The notes under the pieces: model-generated
Seen by the model: only the letters and a program-made list of their open reading frames with translations
What the model was told of the DNA's origin: nothing
Databases searched by the model: none
Position numbers and translations under genes: made by a program
Part shown: one piece after another, positions 51,861 through 60,192 of the stretch
Layout of the letters: each line of letters begins with the position of its first letter
Position numbering within the stretch: the first letter of the stretch is position 1
Assembly (NCBI RefSeq): GCF_011516635.5
Contig: NZ_CP096255.1
Span: 8,257,501-8,321,500 of the forward strand
Length of the DNA: 64,000 nt
Direction: 5' to 3'
DNA from: Bradyrhizobium barranii subsp. apii
GTDB taxonomy: Bacteria; Pseudomonadota; Alphaproteobacteria; Rhizobiales; Xanthobacteraceae

Positions 51861-52754
51861 CTAAGCGAGCCGCTCCTTAAGGCGCGGCGTGGCCCAGTCG
51901 AGAAAAGATCGGAGCTTGAGTGGCTCGGGCTTGCGCTCCGCGTAGACGATATGCACCGGCCATGGCGCCTGTTCGAATGGTTCCAGCATCAAAACGAGCT
52001 TTCCGGCGCGCCGTGCGGCTTCCATCTTGTACGACATGACGCGGGTGATGCCGGCACCCGCGATCGCGGCTTCGACCGCAGCCTCGGAGTCGCTCAAAGT
52101 CAATCTCGACCGGATCGGCACCGCTACTTCGCGGCCGTCGATGACGAACTTCCAGTTCCGCTGAGCCGCGAGGCTGTCGATACTGATACAGTCATGAGCA
52201 GCCAGATCGGCAGGCACCTTCGGTTGGCCGTGCTTGGCAACATAACCGGGACTCGCACAGAGCACGAACCGGACCGAGCCGACTCGGGTCGCGATCAGGT
52301 TGCTGTCCGGGAGGTTGCCGATGCGAACCGAAATGTCGATATTCTCCTCGGCCGTGTTGACAATGCGGTCGGTCAGGACGAGCCGCAGCGCGATGTCTGG
52401 AAAGGCATCCATGAATTCGAGCGCGATCGGCAACAGGTGCATGTGTCCGAGCCCCCAGGGCGACGTGACCGCGAGATCTCCTTTCGGAATCCTGTACTCG
52501 CCGGAGACCTCGCGCTCCGCGTCGTCTACCTGCCCGATAATGCGCTTGCAGGCTTCGATGTAGGATCGTCCGACATCGGTCAGCTTCATCTGGCGCGAGG
52601 ATCGCTGAAATAGTTGGGCCTTCAACCGCGCCTCCAGCTCGGCGACCGTGCGGCTGACTGTCGCGACCGGCGTGTTGAGGCGCCGCGAAGCGGCTGAAAA
52701 GCTTCCTGTCTCAGTGACCGCGACGATCACCGACATTGCCTCCAACCGGTCCAT
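51861..52754 (-). CDS. LysR-family transcriptional regulator
   Basis: A 297-residue regulator. The N-terminal winged helix-turn-helix is clear (MDRLEAMSVIVAVTETGSFS, then AASRRLNTPVATVSRTVAEL), followed by a LysR substrate-binding domain (GDLAVTSPWGLGHMHLLPI; VRFVLCASPGYV). ATG 52754 fits the family; the frame is open upstream to 52820. It is divergent from the metallo-beta-lactamase-fold gene at 52896 with 141 bases between, so it is the likely regulator of that operon. Confidence 0.92.
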   Translation of the reverse strand: MDRLEAMSVIVAVTETGSFSAASRRLNTPVATVSRTVAELEARLKAQLFQRSSRQMKLTDVGRSYIEACKRIIGQVDDAEREVSGEYRIPKGDLAVTSPWGLGHMHLLPIALEFMDAFPDIALRLVLTDRIVNTAEENIDISVRIGNLPDSNLIATRVGSVRFVLCASPGYVAKHGQPKVPADLAAHDCISIDSLAAQRNWKFVIDGREVAVPIRSRLTLSDSEAAVEAAIAGAGITRVMSYKMEAARRAGKLVLMLEPFEQAPWPVHIVYAERKPEPLKLRSFLDWATPRLKERLA

Positions 52755-52895
52755 CGGATACGCTTTCCATATCTTGAGAAGGTGCTTCTCAAGCATACCG
52801 TCTGCTCCCCACAGCGACAATCGGCTACGCGGTGGATATGCGCAAAGCCGCCGTGCGTTTTGAATGCCGTCGCCCGGCCGTCAATCGAGGACGCT

Positions 52896-53867
52896 ATGGA
52901 GTTAGAGACCAGAGCCCTGCTGTCGCGCCGCAATTTCTGTCTCTGCTGCCTGAGCGGTGCGACGATTGCCGCTACTAACGGTTGGCTTTCGCCGCGGCAG
53001 GCCTACCCTGAAGCGCGAGGCCTTGTCAGCCTGATCAAGGACAGTGCGGCGACATCGCCGATCACCACGCACAAACTCCGAGGCAACATAGCCGTGCTCG
53101 AAGGCTCCGGCGGAAATGTCGCGGTCCTGACCGGTCCCGACGGCAAGGTTTTAGTCGATGCCGGCATCCGCGTCTCGCGTCCCCAGCTCACCAAGGCGAT
53201 GGCCGATCTCGGCGCCGATCCCGTCACCCATCTCGTCAACACCCACTGGCATTTCGATCACGCCGATGGCAACGAATGGCTCCATTCCGCTGGCGCCAGG
53301 ATCATCGCGCAGGAGAACACGCGAAAGTACCTCCTCGAAGTTCAGCGCGTAGAGGACTGGGACTACAATTTCCTTCCGCTGGGACCAGGCGGCATCCCCA
53401 GCGACGTATTTTCCAGCACCCATGAGCTCAGACTCAACGGAACCTCGATCGGCCTGAAATATTACGGGCCCGCGCATACCGACAGCGACATCTCCGTCAC
53501 CTTTGCAGAAGCCAACGTCGTTCATGTCGGCGATACCTTCTGGAACGGCATCTATCCGTTCATCGATTACTCGACTGGCGGCAGCATCAACGGGATGATC
53601 GCGGCTTCCGAAGCCAATCTCGCAGCGACCGGACAGGATACGATCGTGATCTCCGGTCACGGCAAGCCGGTTGGCAACAGAGCCGAACTCCAGGCGTTTC
53701 GCGACATGCTGGTGACGATCCGCGACAACGTCGCCCGTCTCAAGAGCCAGGGACGAACGCGGGACGAAGCCGTGGCTGCCAAACCGACCGCGGCCTTCGA
53801 TGCGATATGGGGGCAGTTCGTGATCGACCCCGGCTTCTTCACCCGGCTGGTCTACCAGGGCGTTTGA
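52896..53867 (+). CDS. Metallo-beta-lactamase-fold hydrolase
   Basis: A 323-residue MBL-fold protein with the zinc motif HWHFDHADG (NTHWHFDHAD), a later GPAHTDSD histidine, VHVGDTFWNG aspartate and ISGHGKPVG histidine, all five to six metal ligands of the fold. An N-terminal twin-arginine-like start (LSRRNFCLCCLSGATIAAT) suggests export. ATG 52896 follows GAGGA by 4 bases. The likely activity is hydrolysis of an ester, lactone or thioester; beta-lactam activity cannot be inferred. First gene of an operon with a broken hydrolase gene downstream. Confidence 0.88.
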   Translation: MELETRALLSRRNFCLCCLSGATIAATNGWLSPRQAYPEARGLVSLIKDSAATSPITTHKLRGNIAVLEGSGGNVAVLTGPDGKVLVDAGIRVSRPQLTKAMADLGADPVTHLVNTHWHFDHADGNEWLHSAGARIIAQENTRKYLLEVQRVEDWDYNFLPLGPGGIPSDVFSSTHELRLNGTSIGLKYYGPAHTDSDISVTFAEANVVHVGDTFWNGIYPFIDYSTGGSINGMIAASEANLAATGQDTIVISGHGKPVGNRAELQAFRDMLVTIRDNVARLKSQGRTRDEAVAAKPTAAFDAIWGQFVIDPGFFTRLVYQGV

Positions 53868-53921
53868 AGCCGCGGACGACTGACGTCCGCAAAGCCACCG
53901 ATTCTGGACAGGGAGATCGAC

Positions 53922-54936
53922 ATGAAAAGTGCAGAGGTCATGCCGCCACAAACCCGTATCGATCGTCGTTACCTGGTCGTTGGATTGTCCGGATTGGCCG
54001 TTGCCACTGCTTCACCGGATGCATCGGCGAAACCGCAGCGCGACAGCCGCGGCACCACCGGTTCTTATCCGGTCGTCTACCATCGAACCAAATCCGTCGA
54101 CGGGATCAAGATCTTCTACCGCGAAGCGGGGCCCAAGGATGCACCGGTGGTGCTACTGCTCCACGGCTTTCCGACCTCCTCGCACATGTTTCGCAACCTG
54201 ATCCCGGCTCTGGCGGACCGCTATCACGTGATCGCTCCCGACTACCCCGGCTACGGCCAGAGCGACATGCCACCGCGCACATCGTTCAAATACACCTTCG
54301 ATCGCTTCGGCGAACTCGTCGACGGCCTGCTCGGCCAGCTCGGTGTCACCCGCTATGCGATGTACGTCATGGATTACGGCGCCCCGGTCGGCTGGCGGCT
54401 GGCGGCTGGCGCTCAAGCATCCCGAGCGCGTCAGCGGCCTGATCGTCCAGAACGGCAACGCCTATGACGAAGGGCTGAAGGAGTTCTGGAATCCGATCAA
54501 GCAATACTGGGCCGACGGGTCCGATACCAGCCGACAGGCATTGATGAAGCTGGTCACGCTGGAAACGACGAAATTCCAGTACACCGACGGCATGTCGGAC
54601 GTAAGTCGGATTTCACCCGACAATTGGGTACAAGATCAGGCGCTGCTCGACCGGCCCGGCAACAGCGATATCCAGATGGACCTGTTCTACGATTATCGGA
54701 CCAATCTGCCGCTGTATCCCGCGGTGCAAGCCTACTTCCGCAAGCACAAGCCGCCGACGCTGATCGTCTGGGGCAAGAACGATTTCATCTTCCCGGCCGA
54801 CGGCGCCCATCCCTACAAGCGCGACCTGCCGCAAGTGGAGTTTCACCTGATCAACACCGGTCATTTCGCGCTCGAGGACAGGTTCGACGAGATGGTTCCG
54901 CTGATCCGCGACTTCCTCGCCCGCAAGATCGCCTGA
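53922..54936 (+). pseudogene. Epoxide-hydrolase-like alpha/beta hydrolase, frameshifted by a 7-bp repeat
   Basis: The gene is read in two frames. The first part (from ATG 53922) has an export-type N-terminus (IDRRYLVVGLSGLAVATASP), the oxyanion loop HGFPTSSHMFR and the nucleophile elbow VMDYGAPVG. After GWRLA the frame shifts at three tandem copies of GGCTGGC (54390-54410). The second part, in another frame, continues ALKHPERVSGLIVQNGNAY, the acid GKNDFIFP and the histidine TGHFALED to the stop at 54936. With two repeat copies one frame of 335 residues would be open, the normal family length. As written the product ends after 181 residues. It lies 54 bases after the MBL gene. Confidence 0.88.
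54390..54410 (+). repeat. Triple 7-bp tandem repeat GGCTGGC
   Basis: Three perfect direct copies of GGCTGGC lie inside the hydrolase gene. A change by one copy moves the downstream frame by 7 bases. Two copies give an intact gene; three (as here) break it. Confidence 0.95.
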
Positions 54937-54955
54937 TAACCTGGAAGGAACGAAC

Positions 54956-55414
54956 ATGAACGCGGCCCTCCACGTCGTGGCCGCTCTGGCGGTCTCCACA
55001 ATGTTTGCGGCAGCCGCCGTCGCCCAAAGCGCCCGCGACGTGCGCGGGCCCTCTCCGCTAGTTGCCATCGACAAGCAGGCGCCCGCCCGCCTGATAGTCG
55101 ATCCACCGCTGGCCGAACAACTGGCGCAGGGCCTCGTCTTCATCCAGTACACCACGGAAAATCTCCGGATCGTGCCGGTGTTCGGCAAGGGCGCGCTCGA
55201 CGTGTCGCCGCGCATCGGTCACGTCCACATCACGGTCGATGATGCGCCCTGGCATTTTGTCGATGCCAGTGGCGAGACCGTGATCGTGGTCGGACTGCCT
55301 CCGGGCCCGCACAAGGTACTGTTCGAGTTGGCCGATCCCATGCACCGCGTGATCGACAGCAAGACCATCAGCTTCGAGATTCCGGCGCGCTCTCCGGCAC
55401 CGCCGAAACAATAG
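54956..55414 (+). CDS. Small secreted protein, DUF6130-like
   Basis: A 152-residue protein with a signal peptide (cut after AVAQS). The core GHVHITVDDAPWHFVDASG, then IVVGLPPGPHKVLFELADP, looks like a beta-sandwich domain of the DUF6130 kind. Function unknown. It is 19 bases after the broken hydrolase gene with a GGAAGGA site, so it belongs to the MBL operon. Confidence 0.78.
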   Translation: MNAALHVVAALAVSTMFAAAAVAQSARDVRGPSPLVAIDKQAPARLIVDPPLAEQLAQGLVFIQYTTENLRIVPVFGKGALDVSPRIGHVHITVDDAPWHFVDASGETVIVVGLPPGPHKVLFELADPMHRVIDSKTISFEIPARSPAPPKQ

Positions 55415-55494
55415 CTGCTGCGGCGTTTCGCCCGGTTTCACAAAACTGCAACATGCGATCCGCATAAGGCGTCGTCCACTAACAGGAGACGCAC

Positions 55495-56850
55495 ATGCGC
55501 GCGACTTTTCTCAGCACCGTCGCAACGATCATTCTCACCGCGAGCACTGCGCTTGCACAGAACGAGGGTGAATTCCCGGCGAAGCTCGCCGGCCACGTGG
55601 TGATGCCGGCCGCGACCTTCATCGACGCGCCGGCCGACGCGCCTGCCGATCTCAAGAACTCGGGCAAATACACCACCGGCAAGCGCGTCGACGCGCTCGG
55701 CACCGTGATGGGCAAGTCCTATGAGCGTGCGACCGGCGTGTCGCTGCCGTTCAAGGGCCAGCCGCTCCAGGGCCATTCTGGCATCAAGCACATGCCCGAC
55801 GGCAGCTACTGGGTCATCACCGACAACGGCATGGGCGCGCGCGCCAACTCGCCGGATTCGATGCTGTACCTGAACCGCTACAAGATGGATTGGGCCAGCG
55901 GCAAGATCGAGCGCCAGGAAACCATCTTCCTGCACGATCCCGACAAGAAGGTGCCGTTCCGCATCGTCCATGAGGACACCCAGAAGCGCTACCTCACCGG
56001 CTCCGACTTCGACACCGAGGGTTTCCAGATCATCGGCGACACCTTCTGGATCGGCGACGAGTTCGGCCCCTATATCCTGAAGGCCGACAAATCAGGCAAG
56101 ATCCTCGGCGTGTTCGAGACGGTTGCCGACGGCAAGCCGGTGCGCTCGCCGGACAACTGGGCCGTGGCGACGCCGGGCGCGCCGGGCGCGACCTACACCA
56201 ATGTCAACCTGCGCCGCTCCAAGGGCTATGAAGGCTTTGCGTCGTCGAAGGACGGCAAGTTCCTCTACGGCCTGCTCGAGGGCCCGATCTGGGACGCCGA
56301 CAAGAAGGACTGGGAGAAGGTCGACGGCAAGGAAGCCTCCCGCATCCTCGAATTCGACGTCGCCGCCGAAAAATTCACCGGCCGCTACTGGCAGTATGTG
56401 TTCGAGCAGAACGGCAACGCCATCGGCGACTTCAACATGATCGATCAGGCCTCCGGCCTCATCATCGAGCGCGACAACGGCGAAGGCACGGCCGACAAGG
56501 CCTGCCCGCAAGGCACCCGCGGCGAGAACTGCTTCCCCGACATCGCCAAGTTCAAGCGCGTCTACAAGATCGAGCTGACCGACGCCAATGTCGGCAAGCC
56601 CGTGCGCAAGATCGGCTATATCGACCTGATGAAGATCCAGGACCCCGACAAGAAGGCCCGCAAGCCGCTCAATGACGGCGTCTACACCTTCCCGTTCTTC
56701 ACCATCGAGAACGTCGATCGCGTCGACGAGACCCACATCATCGTCGGCAACGACAACAACCTGCCGTTCTCGTCCAGCCGCGATCCCAACAAGGCCGACG
56801 ACGACGAGTTCATGCTGCTCGAAGTCGCGGATTTCCTGAAGGCGAAGTAA
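55495..56850 (+). CDS. Secreted phytase-like esterase family protein
   Basis: A 451-residue periplasmic or secreted protein with a signal peptide (cut after TALAQ). It belongs to the 'esterase-like activity of phytase' family by GHSGIKHMPDGSYWVITDNG, DFDTEGFQIIGDTFWIGDEF and FEQNGNAIGDFNMIDQASG. A beta-propeller fold is expected. The reaction (phosphate ester hydrolysis) is inferred from the family name only. GGAG precedes the ATG. It stands 80 bases after the DUF6130-like gene. Confidence 0.85.
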   Translation: MRATFLSTVATIILTASTALAQNEGEFPAKLAGHVVMPAATFIDAPADAPADLKNSGKYTTGKRVDALGTVMGKSYERATGVSLPFKGQPLQGHSGIKHMPDGSYWVITDNGMGARANSPDSMLYLNRYKMDWASGKIERQETIFLHDPDKKVPFRIVHEDTQKRYLTGSDFDTEGFQIIGDTFWIGDEFGPYILKADKSGKILGVFETVADGKPVRSPDNWAVATPGAPGATYTNVNLRRSKGYEGFASSKDGKFLYGLLEGPIWDADKKDWEKVDGKEASRILEFDVAAEKFTGRYWQYVFEQNGNAIGDFNMIDQASGLIIERDNGEGTADKACPQGTRGENCFPDIAKFKRVYKIELTDANVGKPVRKIGYIDLMKIQDPDKKARKPLNDGVYTFPFFTIENVDRVDETHIIVGNDNNLPFSSSRDPNKADDDEFMLLEVADFLKAK

Positions 56851-56925
56851 GCCGACGCTCTCTCCTCTCCCTTTCCCCGTTCTTACGGGGAGAGGGAAGG
56901 AACCGACAGTGGCGCCTCACCCTCC

Positions 56926-57005
56926 GTCATTGCGAGCGCAGCGAAGCAATCCAGAGTCTCTCCGCAGAGGCAGTCTGGATTGCTTCGCTGCGCTCGTAAT
57001 GACGA
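56926..57005. repeat. CGTCATTGCGAG ... CTCGTAATGACG palindrome
   Basis: The arms GTCATTGCGAGCGCAGCGAA and TTCGCTGCGCTCGTAATGAC pair along nearly their full length, with inner GCAATCCAGA / TCTGGATTGC. Same family as 49859-49974. It lies between the convergent phytase-like and tonB genes. Shorter CTCTCCC-type hairpin arms flank it (56863-56900 and 57050-57092). Confidence 0.88.
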
Positions 57006-57105
57006 GGATAGAACTCCATTCCCACACTCGCGATGAGTGCGCGGAGACCGCCCCTCACCCCGCCCTCTCCTCGTAAGAACGGGGCGAGGGAGCGAGAGAG
57101 CAACC

Positions 57106-57933
57106 TCACCGCACGATAAAGTCCACCGGAACGGTAAAGCTCATCGAGCTGTTCTTGATCTCCGCCGGGATCGGCGGGAACGGCGAGGCCTGGTGGATCA
57201 TCGACGTGGCCTTGGCATCGAACGCGGCAACGCCGGACGAAGCGATGCGGCTGGACGTGACCTGGCCGTTACGGCCGATCGTGAAACTCACCCGGACCAG
57301 CCCGCGCTGTCCGTTGCCGCCGGACGGATAGGAGTGAAGGCGCATCAGATGCGCACGGACGCGCTGATTGTAGGTCGCAACCAGCGATGCGATCGCGCCC
57401 GCGCTCATGGCGGACGCTGCAGGCGCCTCCCGCTCGGCGCGCGGCGGCGCGCTGGTGCGAGGCGCGGGCGTCGCGTTCGACGGCTTCTTTGCCTCCGGAC
57501 GAACTACTTTCGGCTTTTCGGGCGCCGGCTTTTCCTGCGGCACGATTTTCGCGGGCTCCGGCTTGTCCGGTGTCGGCTCGAGCTTCTGCTCCGGCGGCGC
57601 CACCACGTCGGGCTTCTCCTGCGGCGGTGTCGGCGCGATGGTCTCCTCGACCGCCTGCCGCTGCATCGGCTCCGGCGGTGAGGCATCGGCCTCCTTCATC
57701 ACCGGCCCCGGCACCACGTCATCCGGCGTCGCCTGCGGCGCCGACGTGATCGGCGCCATGTCGATCATGACCGCAGGCAGGGTGACGCCCTGCTCCGGTT
57801 GCGACCGCACCCAATTCATCGCGATCACCGCAGCGATGACATGCAACGCCACGATCACCGCGGCCGAAACGCCCCAACGCGCCGTTTCGCGCTCGCCGAG
57901 CGGTTCATGCAGGGCAAAAGCGCTCGCCGACAT
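57106..57933 (-). CDS. tonB: Energy transducer TonB
   Basis: A 275-residue TonB. One N-terminal membrane span (GVSAAVIVALHVIAAVIAMN), a long proline/lysine/glutamate spacer (PEPAKIVPQEKPAPEKPKV) and a C-terminal TonB domain (YPSGGNGQRGLVRVSFTIG ... VAAFDAKATSMI). It carries energy from ExbBD to outer-membrane receptors, here most likely HmuR. Its start overlaps the exbD stop by one base (TGATG). Confidence 0.93.
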   Translation of the reverse strand: MSASAFALHEPLGERETARWGVSAAVIVALHVIAAVIAMNWVRSQPEQGVTLPAVMIDMAPITSAPQATPDDVVPGPVMKEADASPPEPMQRQAVEETIAPTPPQEKPDVVAPPEQKLEPTPDKPEPAKIVPQEKPAPEKPKVVRPEAKKPSNATPAPRTSAPPRAEREAPAASAMSAGAIASLVATYNQRVRAHLMRLHSYPSGGNGQRGLVRVSFTIGRNGQVTSSRIASSGVAAFDAKATSMIHQASPFPPIPAEIKNSSMSFTVPVDFIVR

Positions 57934-58379
57934 CAGCTGCGTCCGTCGAGGCCGACCAGGGCGACCTTGAGATAGCCGCCATTGCGCAAGGTGTTCATCA
58001 CCTCCATCAGGTCGCCATAAGAGACAGCCTTGTCGGCGCGCAGATAGATGCGCTCGTCCTTGCGGCCCTTGGTGGCGGCATCGAGCGCCGTGACGAGGCC
58101 TTCGCGTGCCATTGTCTCCTCGCCGACGGCGACGGTGAGATCCGGCTTCACCGTCACGAAGGTGGGCTTGTCCGGCCGCGGCGCCGGCTCGGCGGCGGTG
58201 GCCGGCAGCTCGACGCCGATGTCGACGGTGGCGAGCGGGGCCGCGACCATGAAGATGATCAGCAGCACCAGCATCACGTCGATGAACGGCGTGACGTTGA
58301 TCTCATGGGTGACGTCGAGATCGCCGGGGTCGCCGCGCCTCAGCGGCGATCCCCCGCGTGCGCCGAGTTTCGCGGCCAT
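57933..58379 (-). CDS. exbD: Biopolymer transport protein ExbD
   Basis: A 148-residue inner-membrane protein with the ExbD/TolR pattern: INVTPFIDVMLVLLIIFMVA (the aspartate in FIDVMLVLL is the proton-carrying residue) and a periplasmic domain with IYLRADKAVSYGDLMEVMN. It is 3 bases after exbB and overlaps tonB. It energizes TonB with ExbB. Confidence 0.95.
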   Translation of the reverse strand: MAAKLGARGGSPLRRGDPGDLDVTHEINVTPFIDVMLVLLIIFMVAAPLATVDIGVELPATAAEPAPRPDKPTFVTVKPDLTVAVGEETMAREGLVTALDAATKGRKDERIYLRADKAVSYGDLMEVMNTLRNGGYLKVALVGLDGRS

Positions 58380-58382
58380 GGC

Positions 58383-59159
58383 CTACTCCGCCGCCCGCGC
58401 CAGGCGGAACTCTCTGTTGTCGCGCTGCCGGCTGACCAGCAGCATGAGCTGCGCCGAGGCGTCTCCAAGCAGCGCGCGGTAATTGGCGATGCCGCGGACG
58501 AGATGATTGTAGATCACGACCGCCGGGATCGCGGCGACGAGTCCGAGCGCTGTCGCAAGCAGCGCCTCGGCGATGCCGGGCGCGACCACCGCAAGGCTCG
58601 TGGTGTGGCTCTCGGAGATGCCGATGAAGGAATTCATGATGCCCCAGACCGTGCCGAACAGCCCGACGAACGGCGCGGTGGCGCCGATGGTCGCGAGCAC
58701 GCCGGTGCCGCGCGCGATCTGCCTGGACATCGCGGCCTCGACCCGTTCCAGCCGCAGCGCGACGCGCTCCTGAAGACCGTCATCGACAATGCCGCCGGAG
58801 AGCTCCGCCTCCTTGGCGCAGGACTGGATGAGCTGGGCGACCGCATCATGCGCGTCGCCGGTCCGCTCCGCCGCCTCGGCCAGCTTCATCCTGCCCTCGA
58901 GCGCGCGCGTCCGCTCTACGGCGAGCTTGCTCTTGCGGCGCAGCTCGATGGTCTTGGCGAGCCACACCGTCCACGTCACCAGCGAGGCGACGGCGAGCCC
59001 GACCATCACCACCTTCACGACGATGTCGGCACCGAGGAACATGCCCCAGGGCGACAGATTGCGCGGCAACAGCGCTTCGTCGATCGCGAAGGCCGGGGCC
59101 GGCGCAAGCACCAGCCCAATTGTTAGGATCACATGCCGAAGCCCAAAATTGCTCTGCAT
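58383..59159 (-). CDS. exbB: Biopolymer transport protein ExbB
   Basis: A 258-residue MotA/TolQ/ExbB channel protein. An N-terminal signal-like span (MQSNFGLRHVILTIGLVLAP) precedes three membrane segments; the last two carry GATAPFVGLFGTVWGIMNSF and APGIAEALLATALGLVAAIP, which match the family. The heme-linked gene hutX ends 27 bases upstream. Confidence 0.95.
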   Translation of the reverse strand: MQSNFGLRHVILTIGLVLAPAPAFAIDEALLPRNLSPWGMFLGADIVVKVVMVGLAVASLVTWTVWLAKTIELRRKSKLAVERTRALEGRMKLAEAAERTGDAHDAVAQLIQSCAKEAELSGGIVDDGLQERVALRLERVEAAMSRQIARGTGVLATIGATAPFVGLFGTVWGIMNSFIGISESHTTSLAVVAPGIAEALLATALGLVAAIPAVVIYNHLVRGIANYRALLGDASAQLMLLVSRQRDNREFRLARAAE

Positions 59160-59186
59160 CCTGATCTCCCGACAGACAGAAGGAAA

Positions 59187-59690
59187 TTACGCCGCGACCC
59201 GGTCCGCCAGCTGCCGGAATCGCACGAGCTGGTCCGCCCGCAGCGCCCGGGTCTCGTCGCGGCCGACGAAGACCTTGAACATGATGCCGCCGTCGGCATT
59301 GACGAACGCAACGAAGGCCGAGGTCTTGCCCATGAAGGGGCGTTCGACGAAGGCCAAGGCCGCGCAGCGCTCGTGGCGGAGGTGGCCGTGCAATCCCTTC
59401 GGCTGCATCAGGTTGAAATAGCCGCGGCCGACCTCGCCCGCCGGAACCGCGCCCGTGAACTCGAAGATCGCGTCATCCGTGTGCACGATGAGCGTGACCT
59501 CGCCCCACGCGGCGATGTCCTGCATGGCGGCGGCGAAATGCTCGCCGCCACCAACGCGCACCATCGACGACGGCAGCGCCTCGATCACCGCGCGCGGCGT
59601 GACCTTGCGCTCACGCGCAACGTCCTCGATCACCGCACCGGGATTGTCGGCCATATACGCCTTGAGATCGGCGAGATCGGTGCTCAGCAT
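59187..59690 (-). CDS. hutX: Cytosolic heme-utilization carrier HutX
   Basis: A 167-residue protein of the HutX/HuvX/ChuX family, which binds heme inside the cell and hands it on or helps its breakdown. Visible marks are VRVGGGEHFAAAMQDIAAWG, GYFNLMQPKGLHGHLRH and FVERPFMGKTSAFVAFVNAD. GGGAG lies a few bases before the ATG. It is between hmuQ and exbB. Confidence 0.88.
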   Translation of the reverse strand: MLSTDLADLKAYMADNPGAVIEDVARERKVTPRAVIEALPSSMVRVGGGEHFAAAMQDIAAWGEVTLIVHTDDAIFEFTGAVPAGEVGRGYFNLMQPKGLHGHLRHERCAALAFVERPFMGKTSAFVAFVNADGGIMFKVFVGRDETRALRADQLVRFRQLADRVAA

Positions 59691-59720
59691 GTCCGGCTCC
59701 CTTTCCTGACCCGCCGCGAT

Positions 59721-60056
59721 CTAGGCGGCCACGTTCGTCTTGCGCTCGGTCATGATGACCTCGAACCCTTCGAACTTGGGATGGCCGAGATAGAGGCTTT
59801 CGCCGGTCTTGTTGTCGGCGCGCGCGTGGGCGCGGCGGAATTCGTCCGATCGCGTCCAGGCCTCGAACGCCGCCTTGTCGACCCAGACCGTGTGCGAGGA
59901 ATACAGCGTGTGGTCCTCGAGCGCCGGCCCCTTCAGCAGGTGGAATTCGACGAAGCCGGCCATGCTGCCGAGATAGGATTCACGGGTGCGCCAGACGGTC
60001 TCGAAAGCAGCTTCCGAGCCGAGCTTCACCTGGAAACGATTCATTGCGATGAACAT
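59721..60056 (-). CDS. hmuQ: Heme-degrading monooxygenase, HmuQ/IsdG-like
   Basis: A 111-residue ABM-domain protein (ferredoxin-like fold) with FIAMNRFQVKLGSEAAFE at the start and GFVEFHLLKGP, YSSHTVWVDKAAFEAWTRS later. HmuQ and HmuD of Bradyrhizobium are IsdG-type heme oxygenases that free iron from heme. The place directly after hmuR fits HmuQ; I cannot separate HmuQ from HmuD with certainty. Confidence 0.8.
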   Translation of the reverse strand: MFIAMNRFQVKLGSEAAFETVWRTRESYLGSMAGFVEFHLLKGPALEDHTLYSSHTVWVDKAAFEAWTRSDEFRRAHARADNKTGESLYLGHPKFEGFEVIMTERKTNVAA

Positions 60057-60121
60057 CAGATTTTTCTCCTGTCAGTCTTGTTGATCGGCGAATGCCGAGC
60101 GGATGTTTCAGAACGTGCCGA

Positions 60122-60147
60122 AGCCACGCTGGGACATCAGCGTGGCT
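60122..60147. repeat. Perfect hairpin between hmuR and hmuQ
   Basis: AGCCACGCTG and CAGCGTGGCT form a perfect 10-bp stem with a 6-base loop (GGACAT). No T-run follows on either strand, so it may be an RNA processing or attenuation hairpin in the hmuR-hmuQ transcript instead of a full terminator. Confidence 0.6.
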
Positions 60148-60192
60148 CTGGCGGTCAATACGGCGTCCCGTTTGCTGTCGTCGGCGTACTCC

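Noticed and set aside
60122..60147. Hairpin between hmuR and hmuQ as a rho-independent terminator
   Set aside because: The stem is perfect, but no T-run follows on the minus strand, so it is listed only as a hairpin.
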